The notes beneath the pieces were generated by a model. That model saw only the letters and a program-made list of their open reading frames with translations. It was not told the origin of the DNA and did not search any database. A stretch of DNA of 11,975 nt from Candidatus Latescibacterota bacterium. GTDB taxonomy: Bacteria; Latescibacterota; Latescibacteria; Latescibacterales; Latescibacteraceae. Location of the stretch: contig JABHYP010000600.1 of NCBI GenBank assembly GCA_018656855.1, positions 1-11,975 on the forward strand, written 5' to 3'. Shown piece after piece: positions 1-7,305 of the stretch. Each line of letters opens with the position of its first letter. The stretch's first letter is position 1. Both the position numbers and the translations under genes were made by a program.

Positions 1-40
1 ATGCGGCACCGGGATTACCCAGTCCGACAACAGCGAGCAA
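1..40 (-). CDS. pth: Peptidyl-tRNA hydrolase, N-terminal fragment (cut by window edge)
   Basis: Only the first 13 codons are visible, reading MLAVVGLGNPGAA. The GLGNPG motif right after a short hydrophobic beta strand is the hallmark N-terminus of bacterial Pth, which hydrolyses the ester bond of peptidyl-tRNAs that drop off ribosomes and so recycles tRNA in the cytoplasm. There is no ATG or GTG nearby in this frame. The best start is a TTG at 40-38, about 8 bases after an AAGGAGAA ribosome binding site that lies inside the end of rplY. Only four bases separate the rplY stop from this start, so the two genes are almost certainly co-transcribed and probably translationally coupled. The rplY-pth order is common in bacteria and supports the call. 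The TTG start is inferred. Confidence 0.8.
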   Translation of the reverse strand, partial: MLAVVGLGNPGAA

Positions 41-44
41 AAGT

Positions 45-707
45 TTACTTCTCCTTTTCCTCTTCCCTGGTTTCTTCCCCTATTACCTCAGGTTCGGTAA
101 GTTCTTCTTCTTCCTCTTCGGCAACCTCTTCAGCCTCAGCGACCACAACAACCCTGGGGGCAATAATATGAACAGCAACATTCTCCCCATCGGAAAGAAT
201 ATCAAAATTTTCATGCTTCAGATCCCTGACATGGATACCATCGCCGATTTGCAAATCGGAAATATCAACAGTTATTTCTTCAGGAATATCCGAGGGAAGA
301 CAGATTATATCGAGCGTATGCATAATATGTTCGACAATGCCGTCCTCGGTCTTCACACCGATAGAGGTTCCGACCAAGCGAATGGGGATTGTTACGTTAA
401 TCTTTTCATTCAATGAAATTTGTTTCATGTCAATATGTATGATTTCGCCAGAAATTGGATCATGCTGAATATCATATATGAAAGATTTAAATTTCTTTTT
501 AGAATCCTCAATGGCAAGGTTGACAACCACGTTCCTTCCTGCAGAATGAAGCAGAGATAGCAACTCCTTCATGTCTATGATTAAGGGCATTGGATCCATA
601 CCAAGCCCATACAGAACACCGGGTATAAGCTTCTCCCGTCTGAGCCTTTTTGAAAACTGTTTACCTGCCTTCTCTCTTATTTTTACATTTAAACTTGCTT
701 CTGTCAT
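45..707 (-). CDS. rplY: 50S ribosomal protein L25, long CTC/TL5 form
   Basis: This is a 220-residue protein of the long L25 class (general stress protein CTC of Bacillus, TL5 of Thermus), which binds 5S rRNA in the large subunit. Residues 1-95 form the 5S-binding L25 domain, with the typical KRLRREKLIPGVLYG and IYDIQHDPISGEIIHIDM segments. Residues about 100-188 form the TL5 beta domain, with IPIRLVGTSIGVK and VDISDLQIGDGIHVRDL. The last 30 or so residues are a glutamate-rich acidic tail, a frequent feature of long L25 proteins. Two ATGs stand in tandem (710 and 707). GGGAGG lies one base before the first and four before the second, so the second start (MTEASLNVK) is preferred; the first would add one Met. 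The gene follows tRNA-Gln on the same strand and precedes pth. Confidence 0.95.
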   Translation of the reverse strand: MTEASLNVKIREKAGKQFSKRLRREKLIPGVLYGLGMDPMPLIIDMKELLSLLHSAGRNVVVNLAIEDSKKKFKSFIYDIQHDPISGEIIHIDMKQISLNEKINVTIPIRLVGTSIGVKTEDGIVEHIMHTLDIICLPSDIPEEITVDISDLQIGDGIHVRDLKHENFDILSDGENVAVHIIAPRVVVVAEAEEVAEEEEEELTEPEVIGEETREEEKEK

Positions 708-823
708 CATACCTCCCGTTTTATCAATATCATAAATTTAATATTTTTTCCATAGGGCATTATATGTTAAGTATTAATAAAGGTATAGCATCCACCAGTC
801 TACTGCATTACATAATAAATATT

Positions 824-898
824 TGGCTGGGGCGGAAGGATTCGAACCTCCGAATGCGAGCACCAAAAACTCGTGACTTACCGCTTGTCGACGCCCCA
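824..898 (-). tRNA. tRNA-Gln (anticodon TTG)
   Basis: The minus strand folds into a complete cloverleaf. The acceptor arm TGGGGCG (898-892) pairs with CGCCCCA (834-828). The anticodon stem CGAGT/GCTCG closes a seven-base loop TTTTGGT, giving anticodon TTG. The T arm GGAGG-TTCGAAT-CCTTC is canonical. The discriminator base is G (827), followed by an encoded CCA (826-824). The weak U1-A72 first pair and the TTG anticodon both fit bacterial tRNA-Gln. No terminator is evident between it and rplY 113 bases downstream, so the tRNA may be processed from a transcript that continues into rplY-pth. Confidence 0.96.
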
Positions 899-926
899 AA
901 AGCAGATATTTGAAATTTAGTCTCTT

Positions 927-955
927 AATATAAATCAAATGATAATGAATGTCAA
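927..955 (-). promoter_or_regulatory. Sigma70-type promoter for tRNA-Gln / rplY / pth
   Basis: On the minus strand a perfect -35 box TTGACA (955-950) is followed after exactly 17 bases by TATATT (932-927), one mismatch from the -10 consensus. The -10 box ends 28 bases before the mature 5' end of tRNA-Gln, so transcription would begin about 20 bases upstream of the tRNA, a normal leader for RNase P processing. This is the best-looking promoter in the window and fits the high expression expected of tRNA and ribosomal protein genes. Confidence 0.75.
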
Positions 956-1163
956 ATAAAACTCAAGGAATTGTAGGTATCGAATGAATCTCTTTATATA
1001 AAATATCCTGACCTTCCGGCACCTCCAATTAATGAGTACTTGCGATATGTTATGATAATAAACATTATTCAACAATGAGACTCAGAATTATCCGGTTATA
1101 TTTTATTATCCGGCTTATAACTACAAATATCATTTAATGTTAAGTCATGCTACTATCTCTTGA
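956..1163. other. Gene-free spacer between the tRNA promoter and a transposase remnant
   Basis: No coding region is recognisable on either strand. The only structure seen is a nine-base direct repeat, ATTATCCGG at 1087-1095 and 1105-1113, spaced 18 bases start to start. The stretch may be further decayed flank of the transposase remnant next to it. Confidence 0.4.
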
Positions 1164-1489
1164 TCAATATCTCTGGTAAGTCTGGACACCTGTCAAAGAG
1201 ATACTTTTGAAGCCGCTCCCGCAGTATCCTTCAGTTCCATAAAAATCTATCAGTCCAAGACGGGGCTTGAATGCGTGAGGCTTATAACCATTACAATAAC
1301 TTATAGGCTTATCCGTCCTCTCATATTTCTCAGCGTTTTTTAAAATATCTTTATCTATTCTTCCAATACCCGCTTAGCGTGTACGACATTATTGAGCTAA
1401 ACGGACCATTTCCCCGTACACATGATGCTTGGGAAATATCTACAAGTTCCATAGCTTTCTCAGGATGAGTAATCTAATACCTCATTCAT
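1164..1489 (-). pseudogene. Degraded IS256/Mutator-family transposase, N-terminal remnant
   Basis: No single frame is open, but reading the minus strand across frames gives a continuous transposase-like product. The pieces are MNEVLDYS (from 1489), HPEKAMELVDIS...GNGPFSSIM (from 1467), VVHAKRVLEE, and then from about 1361 IDKDILKNAEKYERTDKP, followed by ISYCNGYKPHAFKPRLG. The last part matches the IS256-type signature in which YERT is followed by a short charged stretch, an N-G-Y/F-K-P box and a (K/T)xR(L/V/M)G segment. The order of blocks is also that of the family N-terminus. At least three frameshifts are needed and a stop follows at 1166-1164. The catalytic DDE domain is absent, so this is a dead, truncated relic. 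The family call rests on motif memory, not on an alignment. Confidence 0.6.
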
Positions 1490-1950
1490 TTAAATTAATG
1501 TTCTTTTACATATTGGAGATTAATAAATATGGCTCACCTGCTGCACTTTGTCAATTTTACAGAAAAATATGGACGTAATCAGATAAATTTATTATAGTGT
1601 ATTATCTTTCGATTATCCAGTTAAAAACAGCAAACAAGTATTTGTAGAAAAGACAATCCCAATACACTCTACGGGAGGCAAAAAATACTCGAAAACTGCA
1701 ATAACAAGTCACCCTCCAGGAATTTAGGGGGCTTGTCAGAGCTAACTTGATAAGCATATATTATCATAACGCTTGATTGTCTAATATTATATATTTTAAG
1801 ATTGTATTATGAAGTCTTTTATTGGATTTGTTTTATGATGAAGGAAATTTTTTCTTAAAAAAACCAAACTTTACTCATGGTTTATGTTTATAGTAATGAA
1901 AATAGTTCTTTTTTCCTGTTCATTTTCAAACATAGGATGATTCTACCAAA
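1490..1950. other. Gene-free spacer upstream of the glycan cluster
   Basis: About 460 AT-rich bases hold no recognisable gene on either strand. Visible structure is limited to an imperfect inverted repeat at 1704-1736 and a second dyad at 1731-1755 (GCTTGTCA against TGATAAGC). The promoter of the downstream glycosyltransferase should lie here, but I see no convincing paired -35/-10 boxes. A five-codon open frame (ATG at 1937, MILPK) ends in a TGA that overlaps the GTG start at 1951; it has no clear ribosome binding site. Confidence 0.4.
1704..1736. repeat. Imperfect inverted repeat, possibly a MITE or IS-end remnant
   Basis: ACAAG (1704-1708) pairs with CTTGT (1732-1736). Inside it CCCTC (1712-1716) pairs with GGGGG (1727-1731), counting one G-U pair, with TCA as a bulge and a 10-base loop. 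No T tract follows on either strand, so it is not a convincing terminator. C-rich and G-rich arms around an AT loop recall miniature inverted-repeat elements, and it lies near the transposase remnant. Confidence 0.3.
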
Positions 1951-2910
1951 GTGAAATTGATTATTCAAATACCCTGTTATAACGAGGAAAAAACTCTTCC
2001 TCTTACATTTCATGATTTGCCAAAAAGTATCGAAGGAATTGATACTATTGAGGTGCAAGTCATCGATGATGGTTCAGAAGACAGAACAAAAGAAGTTGCA
2101 AGAAACTTGGGTATCAAGCATATCATCTCTTTTAAAAAGAACAGCGGTCTTGCTGCAGCTTTCATGGCAGGTGTGAATAACGCTTTGGCTAATGGTGCAG
2201 ATATCCTCGTAAATACCGATGCAGATAATCAATATGCAGGACAGGATATAATAAAACTGATCGAACCCATTCTTGACGGAAGCGCTGATTTAGTTATTGG
2301 AAATCGCCCAATAAATAATCATCCTGAATTTTCTTTTATTAAGAAGAAATTACAAAAAATCGGCAGTTGGGTTTTAAGAAAGATTTCGGGCACCAATATT
2401 GAGGATGCCGCAAGCGGTTTCAGAGCATATAATAAAGATGCCATGTTACATACGAATGTTTTTTCAGATTTTTCTTATTGTATGGAAACATTAATCCAGG
2501 CTGGTTATAATAATATAAAAATATCATCAACAGATATTAACGTTAATCCCAGAACAAGAGAGTCCCGTCTTTATAAAAATATTTTTCAGTATATATGGAA
2601 ATCCGGAAAAACAATTATAAGTGTTTTCTTGCTTTACAGGTCATATTATTTATTTACGTTGTTATCAGTACTTATGCTTTTTACCGGTTGTGTCTTAGTT
2701 TTTAGATATATTTATCTGATTATCATGTATAGGTCTCTGGCAACCAGTTTCTTTCCAACGATTATTCTCGCAGGAATATTATTGGCAATAAGTTTCCAGA
2801 TGTATCTCACAGGAATATTATCTTCTTTGATTTCCTCAAATCGTAAATTATCGGAGGAAATCCTTTTCAGATTAAAAAAAAATGAAAGCGAAAACTCGGA
2901 AAAACAATAA
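1951..2910 (+). CDS. Family 2 glycosyltransferase with two C-terminal membrane helices (DPM/DPG-synthase-like)
   Basis: This 319-residue protein has an N-terminal GT-A fold: nucleotide-binding strand IPCYNEE (7-13), IDDGSEDRT (38-46), the metal-binding DADNQY (90-95) and an acceptor-site segment AASGFRAYN (153-161). Two hydrophobic helices follow at about 231-255 and 268-292, then a charged tail. Family 2 enzymes of this layout transfer a sugar from a nucleotide sugar to a polyprenyl phosphate or a membrane-bound acceptor on the cytoplasmic face. The donor sugar cannot be read from sequence. GTG at 1951 is the only usable start, since an in-frame stop lies at 1933-1935; the ribosome binding site (AGGAT about 12 bases upstream) is weak. 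The gene starts the plus-strand cluster, and asnB follows after 18 bases. Confidence 0.88.
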   Translation: MKLIIQIPCYNEEKTLPLTFHDLPKSIEGIDTIEVQVIDDGSEDRTKEVARNLGIKHIISFKKNSGLAAAFMAGVNNALANGADILVNTDADNQYAGQDIIKLIEPILDGSADLVIGNRPINNHPEFSFIKKKLQKIGSWVLRKISGTNIEDAASGFRAYNKDAMLHTNVFSDFSYCMETLIQAGYNNIKISSTDINVNPRTRESRLYKNIFQYIWKSGKTIISVFLLYRSYYLFTLLSVLMLFTGCVLVFRYIYLIIMYRSLATSFFPTIILAGILLAISFQMYLTGILSSLISSNRKLSEEILFRLKKNESENSEKQ

Positions 2911-2928
2911 AAACGAAAAAGAATATTT

Positions 2929-4806
2929 GTGTGTGGAATAGCTGGAATCTGGTCTAAAGGGAATAAGTCCATCCCTGAAGATTATATACGAAAAATGGTT
3001 GATACCTTGAAGCACAGAGGTCCTGATGCAGAAGGTATTTGGGATATTCCGGGTCTATCTCTCGGACATCGGCGCCTGAAAATACTCGACCTTTCTGATG
3101 CAGCGAATCAGCCATTTACTGATGGCCGGGATGTACTTATTTTCAATGGTGAAATATATAATTACCAGGCAATAAAAGAACAATTAACAAACTTTTATAG
3201 TTTCACAACCCGTTCAGATACTGAGGTATTGTTCCGCGCTTTACAAAAATGGGATAAGAGCGCTCTCGGTAAGATTGACGGGCAGTTTGCATTTGCTTTC
3301 TATAGAGCATCAGATAGATCCTTAATCCTCGCCCGTGATCGTGTAGGAATATGCCCGCTTTATATATACGAAACTGAAGATGAATTCTTTTTTTCCTCTG
3401 AAATAAAACCGATACTTTCTATAAAAAAGTGCTCTCTGGATAGTAAGGGTATTGTTGATTACTTTACATACCGATACAATATTCAGAATGGTCGCACTCT
3501 TTTCAGCGGAATAAAGCGATTCCCTCCCGCCCATTTTTTAAAGATTAATCTGAATACAAAAGAAAAATATGAAAAACGTTATTGGAGATTAAACTTTAAC
3601 ACATACGACCGCTCAGAAAATGAAATTCAGAGGGAATTTAATGACATTTTTGACCGTGAGGTCGCAAGCCAAAGTTATGCAGATGTTCCTGTTGGATTAT
3701 ATTTAAGCGGAGGCATAGATTCAGGAGCATTACTTTCCGGTTTTGCAAAAGCAAAACATGATATTAATAGCTTCACCATACGTTTTTCACATGATGATAA
3801 GGATTTCGCCAGAGCAAAAGAGCTTACAGATAAGTTTAAGGCAAAAAGTACTATTGTTGATTTTTCCCCCGAATTCTTTGATCCCCTGGAAGATATAGTT
3901 TATTCACTCGAAGAACCCTTCGGAGATTTGATTATCTGTGCTAATTATTTACTGGCCGGATTGGCATCACAATCGGTAAAAGCCGTATTGTCAGGTGAGG
4001 GAGGTGACGAGGCTTTCTGTGGTTATGATCACCAAAGGGCATTCTTAAAAATGCAGAATATGGCACAATATCCTTTTTTTAAATTACTAATAAACAGTTA
4101 CCTGAAGCTTTCAACTCCTCGATTAACACAATTATTACAGTCATATCCTGGAGAATTTGGTTCTGAGGAACAGAAAAGAATCTCAGAGGTTTTTAGAAAA
4201 ATTTCTAATCCTGCCGAGGCATACATTGAACTGGTTTCTCTTTTCAATAGAAGCGAAATAACGGCCCTTTTTTCTCAAGATTTCAAGAATAATTGTTCCA
4301 TAGAACCTGATACAAATCCAATTATTGAAATTTTTGAAAGTGAAACAGACACATATAAATCAGTCATGAGAGCTGAAATTGAACAGTTGACATTAATTGT
4401 TAATCTTCTTAAGCAGGACCGATTTGCTATGAGATTTTCAATGGAAGGGCGAGTTCCTTTGGTTTCACATAACGTTATGGAATTTGCGGCATCACTCCCA
4501 TACAACAAAATTATTTCCCGAATCAATAAAAACTACCTTCTCAATTACACTAACTCCGGTATAATAAAAAAGGCGCCTTTTTCTCTTTTCTCCGGAAAAT
4601 TGTTTCTTGAAACACTAGTGAAACTCATGGATAAACATATCACGCGAAATATTGTTCATGAAAGTAATATTCTCTCGTGGCCTGCTATCCAGCATATTCG
4701 CAATAAGGTTGTAAAAGGGAATATCCTGGCAGTAAAAAAAGCAATGGCAATTTTAGTCTTTTACGTTTGGTATAGTGTTTTCAGAGAAAAGGGATATATA
4801 GTGTAA
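2929..4806 (+). CDS. asnB: Glutamine-dependent asparagine synthase-type amidotransferase
   Basis: The 625-residue protein has both AsnB domains. The N-terminal class II glutaminase keeps Cys2 as nucleophile after Met removal (MCGIAGIW), plus HRGPDAEG (29-36), GHRRLKILDLS (46-56), FNGEIYNY (72-79) and RSDTEV (95-100). The synthetase domain has the ATP-binding PP-loop SGGIDS (260-265), SGEGGDE (355-361) and a GRVPL segment (507-511). It would hydrolyse glutamine, channel ammonia and amidate an adenylated carboxylate. The GTG start is fixed because Cys must be residue 2; the ribosome binding site is weak and coupling to the preceding gene, 18 bases upstream, is likely. In polysaccharide loci such proteins often amidate uronic acids or other glycan carboxylates rather than aspartate. 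That role is inferred from context, and free asparagine synthesis remains possible. The length is normal for the family. Confidence 0.92.
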   Translation: MCGIAGIWSKGNKSIPEDYIRKMVDTLKHRGPDAEGIWDIPGLSLGHRRLKILDLSDAANQPFTDGRDVLIFNGEIYNYQAIKEQLTNFYSFTTRSDTEVLFRALQKWDKSALGKIDGQFAFAFYRASDRSLILARDRVGICPLYIYETEDEFFFSSEIKPILSIKKCSLDSKGIVDYFTYRYNIQNGRTLFSGIKRFPPAHFLKINLNTKEKYEKRYWRLNFNTYDRSENEIQREFNDIFDREVASQSYADVPVGLYLSGGIDSGALLSGFAKAKHDINSFTIRFSHDDKDFARAKELTDKFKAKSTIVDFSPEFFDPLEDIVYSLEEPFGDLIICANYLLAGLASQSVKAVLSGEGGDEAFCGYDHQRAFLKMQNMAQYPFFKLLINSYLKLSTPRLTQLLQSYPGEFGSEEQKRISEVFRKISNPAEAYIELVSLFNRSEITALFSQDFKNNCSIEPDTNPIIEIFESETDTYKSVMRAEIEQLTLIVNLLKQDRFAMRFSMEGRVPLVSHNVMEFAASLPYNKIISRINKNYLLNYTNSGIIKKAPFSLFSGKLFLETLVKLMDKHITRNIVHESNILSWPAIQHIRNKVVKGNILAVKKAMAILVFYVWYSVFREKGYIV

Positions 4807-5122
4807 ATACTTCATAACGTTATAATTTAACATACTACTGTCAAATAAGTTCATTTCAGGAATACTCTGATGGATAAATAGTTGTTATTTTCTATGTTAT
4901 CAAAGCTCATCAGAGGTTATACAATTAGTTAAACTGTATTTGGGTTGAAAAATAAAAGATTAGAAAATTATATATTCGCTGTGTAAAAAAAGTATTTTCG
5001 ATTTCTGTAACTGTGAAAATTTTATTGACAGAATATTTCAGGATAGGAGTTCTTACTGAAAGATTTAAAACTTTCTACGGACAAAGTCTCCCATAAGGTG
5101 TTCTTAAAGGTCTAAATGTCTA
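4807..5122. other. 316-base intergenic region with possible promoter and dyads
   Basis: This AT-rich gap is the largest inside the cluster and probably starts a second transcription unit. It holds a ten-base palindrome ATAACGTTAT (4814-4823), a perfect eight-base inverted repeat CTCTGATG/CATCAGAG (4865-4872 and 4908-4915, 35 bases apart), and a candidate promoter further down. No gene is recognisable, and there is no stem followed by a T tract that would mark an intrinsic terminator for asnB. Confidence 0.4.
4945..4974 (+). promoter_or_regulatory. Candidate sigma70-type promoter upstream of the GT-C gene
   Basis: TTGAAA (4945-4950) is followed after 18 bases by TATATA (4969-4974). It lies about 150 bases before the GT-C start, in a gap large enough to need its own promoter. 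AT-rich DNA gives such matches by chance, so support is moderate at best. Confidence 0.35.
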
Positions 5123-5142
5123 ATGAAACAATCAAATTATAA
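5116..5142 (+). other. Eight-codon open frame overlapping the GT-C start
   Basis: AAAGG at 5106-5110 is five bases before an ATG at 5116 that opens MSNETIKL and stops at 5140-5142, in a different frame from the membrane protein that starts at 5123. The same AAAGG is 12 bases from the 5123 start, longer than usual. Initiation at 5116 would compete with the main gene. It may be chance or a modulating upstream frame. Confidence 0.2.
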
Positions 5143-7198
5143 CTACATATTATCTGTTGTTGTGTATATTCTAACAGCATGTTCAATATTATATTTGCCT
5201 TTTGGAATACACTTTATTTGCATGATGATACCAACTTTCATCTTAAGCCGGTTTTTGTTTAATAAGATAACCATGCTTGAACAGTTTGTTATTGCTGTAG
5301 CAACGATCCCCTTCCTTACAGCATGTATCGGTTTTCCGTTAATTTATTTCGGATATTACAAACCGGCACTTTTTTCAATTATCTATTCATTTCCTGTATT
5401 AGTTATCAAACATGATCTCTTCTGGATTTCGTGTAAAGATTTTAAAATTGGCAACATATTTTCATTTGAAACTGCACTCTGGGGAATTATTGTTTTGATT
5501 TTGATTTATGTAGTATGGTTTTTTCCTTTTTCACCGGTTTTTAATCTGGACCATTACAACATTCTCGATTTCGCACGTTATCTTTCTGAACATTCACATT
5601 TTCCCAGTTTATCAACCACTTCAATTTTCCCAACGGCTACTCGAATGCTTTTATACCCTCAAAACATGATTCTGTCAATAATCGGATCTATAAACTATTC
5701 AAGATTTGGAGATGAAATCAGTTTAATCAGATCAATGAATTTAGTCAGCCTCATGTTCTATTTTAGTTGTGCATTTATCGCCAAAATTCTGCTCGAAAAG
5801 AAAAAAAGCGCTTTAATGTTTTTTCTCGTTTTATTAAATGTTCCCCATATATTTCCGGCTTTTGTAAAAACTGTTAACAGTGACACTTTTCAGATATTTT
5901 ATTCAATGTTTTTCCTGTATTTGGCTATTAATATTTTTTCTCATAAGCGAAAAGAATTTATTCCTATACTTATGTTGCTTGTTGGGTTTTCATACTATTT
6001 AAGAATATTTTTAGTAGGCTATTTTCTCTGTTTTATTTTCTTTCTATTTCTTTTCCTCTTTTTATTGCAAATGAAGAAATCTTATGAGTTTAACTGGCAT
6101 GTTTTTCTTAAAAGGAAATATTTAGTTATTTTTGTCATTTCAGTGTTAATTTTAGTAAGCTGGCCAGCAACAATGTATGTAAAGTTTGGAAATCCACTGG
6201 CACCTCATTCAGCGTCAGTTGGTCCGTTCCAGTTTAAAATACAACAAAATCTTGATGAAATGAATAATGCGATCATGCTTGGAAATTTTCCATGTGAGAA
6301 CAGGTTTCAACAGATTTATAATTCATTAACATCCAACAGTATTTATTACAAAACATTTTCCGAGATAAAATACAGATTTCCGCTGTTCAAATTTGTTAAA
6401 ACAATTTTGGGGACATATTTCTTTCTCTTCGCAGGTTTCCTCGTCTCATTTAATGCAATGAGAGGTATGTGGAAATTTCGAAAAAAACTATTAATTGAGT
6501 TTTTAATTATTGGTTTATGGTTTATAATACCGCTTGTTTTATGGTTTTTTATAGACGAAAAGATGGCTACTACAAAATATTTCATTGCTTCAATTCCTGT
6601 GTGGTGTTTTGCAGTAGTTTCAGTATATTTTAAGAGTGCCGCGAGTCTTTTTCAAAGAAAAAGATTCTTCGCTATTGTTACCTGCCTTCTTCTCCTCAGG
6701 GTATTCCTTTTAGAGATTGGCAGTTCATATGCAGAGGTTGATTCGACCGGAGTATTTCCTTCATGGGAAAAATCCTTTGAAAAAGAATACGGGTATAAAC
6801 TTCAGTTTATCAATAAATGCCGGGAATTCGGTATTACTCCTGAAAATTCTTTAATGATGGTTCGTGGTGAACATGGAGCGTTTTTTGTTTTTTTCCTGGG
6901 CAACAGTCATTTTTGGGAATACAAATGGTATGAAAGCCCCGTATTTGAAAAGTTGCATAAAGCTATTTCAATACAGGAAGTAATAAAACAATTAAAAATC
7001 AATAAAATAAAATATATTATAGCGATGAACAATTCCGAACTTGAAAGGTTCTATGCTCTTCCTTTCCAGAAAACTAATCCGTTATTCAAAGAGAATCTTG
7101 TGAAAATGATTTTTGCTGAAAATCATAACTTGCAAAAAATATATTCAGAGCCTGAAAAACGTGGATTGGAATTAACTATATATGAAGTATATTACTGA
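5123..7198 (+). CDS. Polytopic GT-C-like membrane glycosyltransferase (hypothetical)
   Basis: This is a 691-residue, very hydrophobic protein with roughly ten or more membrane segments over residues 8-530, then a soluble C-terminal domain of about 155 residues. The layout matches GT-C enzymes (ArnT, PMT and Rgt-like), which use a polyprenyl-phosphate sugar on the outer face of the membrane. In the first large outer loop Asp143, within NLDHYN (141-146), sits where GT-C enzymes carry a catalytic Asp. The following LLYPQNMILSIIG and SLIRSMNLVSL segments resemble the family's YPP-type helix entry and R-P/S helix. The tail pattern IKYIIAMN, then LQKIYSEPE and LELTIYEV is typical of the periplasmic C-terminal domain. 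It stands just before a GtrB-like gene that could make its lipid-linked donor. The substrate is unknown and the family is called by architecture only. The 5123 ATG is the best in-frame start, though ribosome binding site spacing is long. Confidence 0.65.
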   Translation: MKQSNYNYILSVVVYILTACSILYLPFGIHFICMMIPTFILSRFLFNKITMLEQFVIAVATIPFLTACIGFPLIYFGYYKPALFSIIYSFPVLVIKHDLFWISCKDFKIGNIFSFETALWGIIVLILIYVVWFFPFSPVFNLDHYNILDFARYLSEHSHFPSLSTTSIFPTATRMLLYPQNMILSIIGSINYSRFGDEISLIRSMNLVSLMFYFSCAFIAKILLEKKKSALMFFLVLLNVPHIFPAFVKTVNSDTFQIFYSMFFLYLAINIFSHKRKEFIPILMLLVGFSYYLRIFLVGYFLCFIFFLFLFLFLLQMKKSYEFNWHVFLKRKYLVIFVISVLILVSWPATMYVKFGNPLAPHSASVGPFQFKIQQNLDEMNNAIMLGNFPCENRFQQIYNSLTSNSIYYKTFSEIKYRFPLFKFVKTILGTYFFLFAGFLVSFNAMRGMWKFRKKLLIEFLIIGLWFIIPLVLWFFIDEKMATTKYFIASIPVWCFAVVSVYFKSAASLFQRKRFFAIVTCLLLLRVFLLEIGSSYAEVDSTGVFPSWEKSFEKEYGYKLQFINKCREFGITPENSLMMVRGEHGAFFVFFLGNSHFWEYKWYESPVFEKLHKAISIQEVIKQLKINKIKYIIAMNNSELERFYALPFQKTNPLFKENLVKMIFAENHNLQKIYSEPEKRGLELTIYEVYY

Positions 7199-7305
7199 CC
7201 ATGAAAACATGTCGAGTATACTTATGGCAATACCAGCAAATATTATACAGATAGTATTATCGAAAACATCACTTGTAGAATTTACTTTTGGAAAAAATTA
7301 ATATT

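Noticed and set aside
168..913. Plus-strand open frames over rplY and the tRNA
   Set aside because: They lie antisense to rplY and across tRNA-Gln, lack ribosome binding sites and show no domain pattern, so they are shadows.
4814..4823. Ten-base palindrome ATAACGTTAT after asnB as a terminator
   Set aside because: There is no loop, and what follows is TATAATTTAA-type AT sequence, not a T tract. It is short enough to be chance.
4865..4915. CTCTGATG/CATCAGAG inverted repeat as a riboswitch or terminator
   Set aside because: The arms are 35 bases apart with no further pairing that I can see and no T run. It is mentioned only in the intergenic entry.
5025..5056. TTGACA at 5025-5030 as a -35 box for the GT-C gene
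   Set aside because: No acceptable -10 box lies 16-18 bases downstream; the bases there read AGTTCT. The upstream TTGAAA/TATATA pair is better.
7288..7305. TTG start six codons upstream for the GtrB-like protein
   Set aside because: It has no ribosome binding site, and ATG at 7306 places the first beta strand at the family's usual position.
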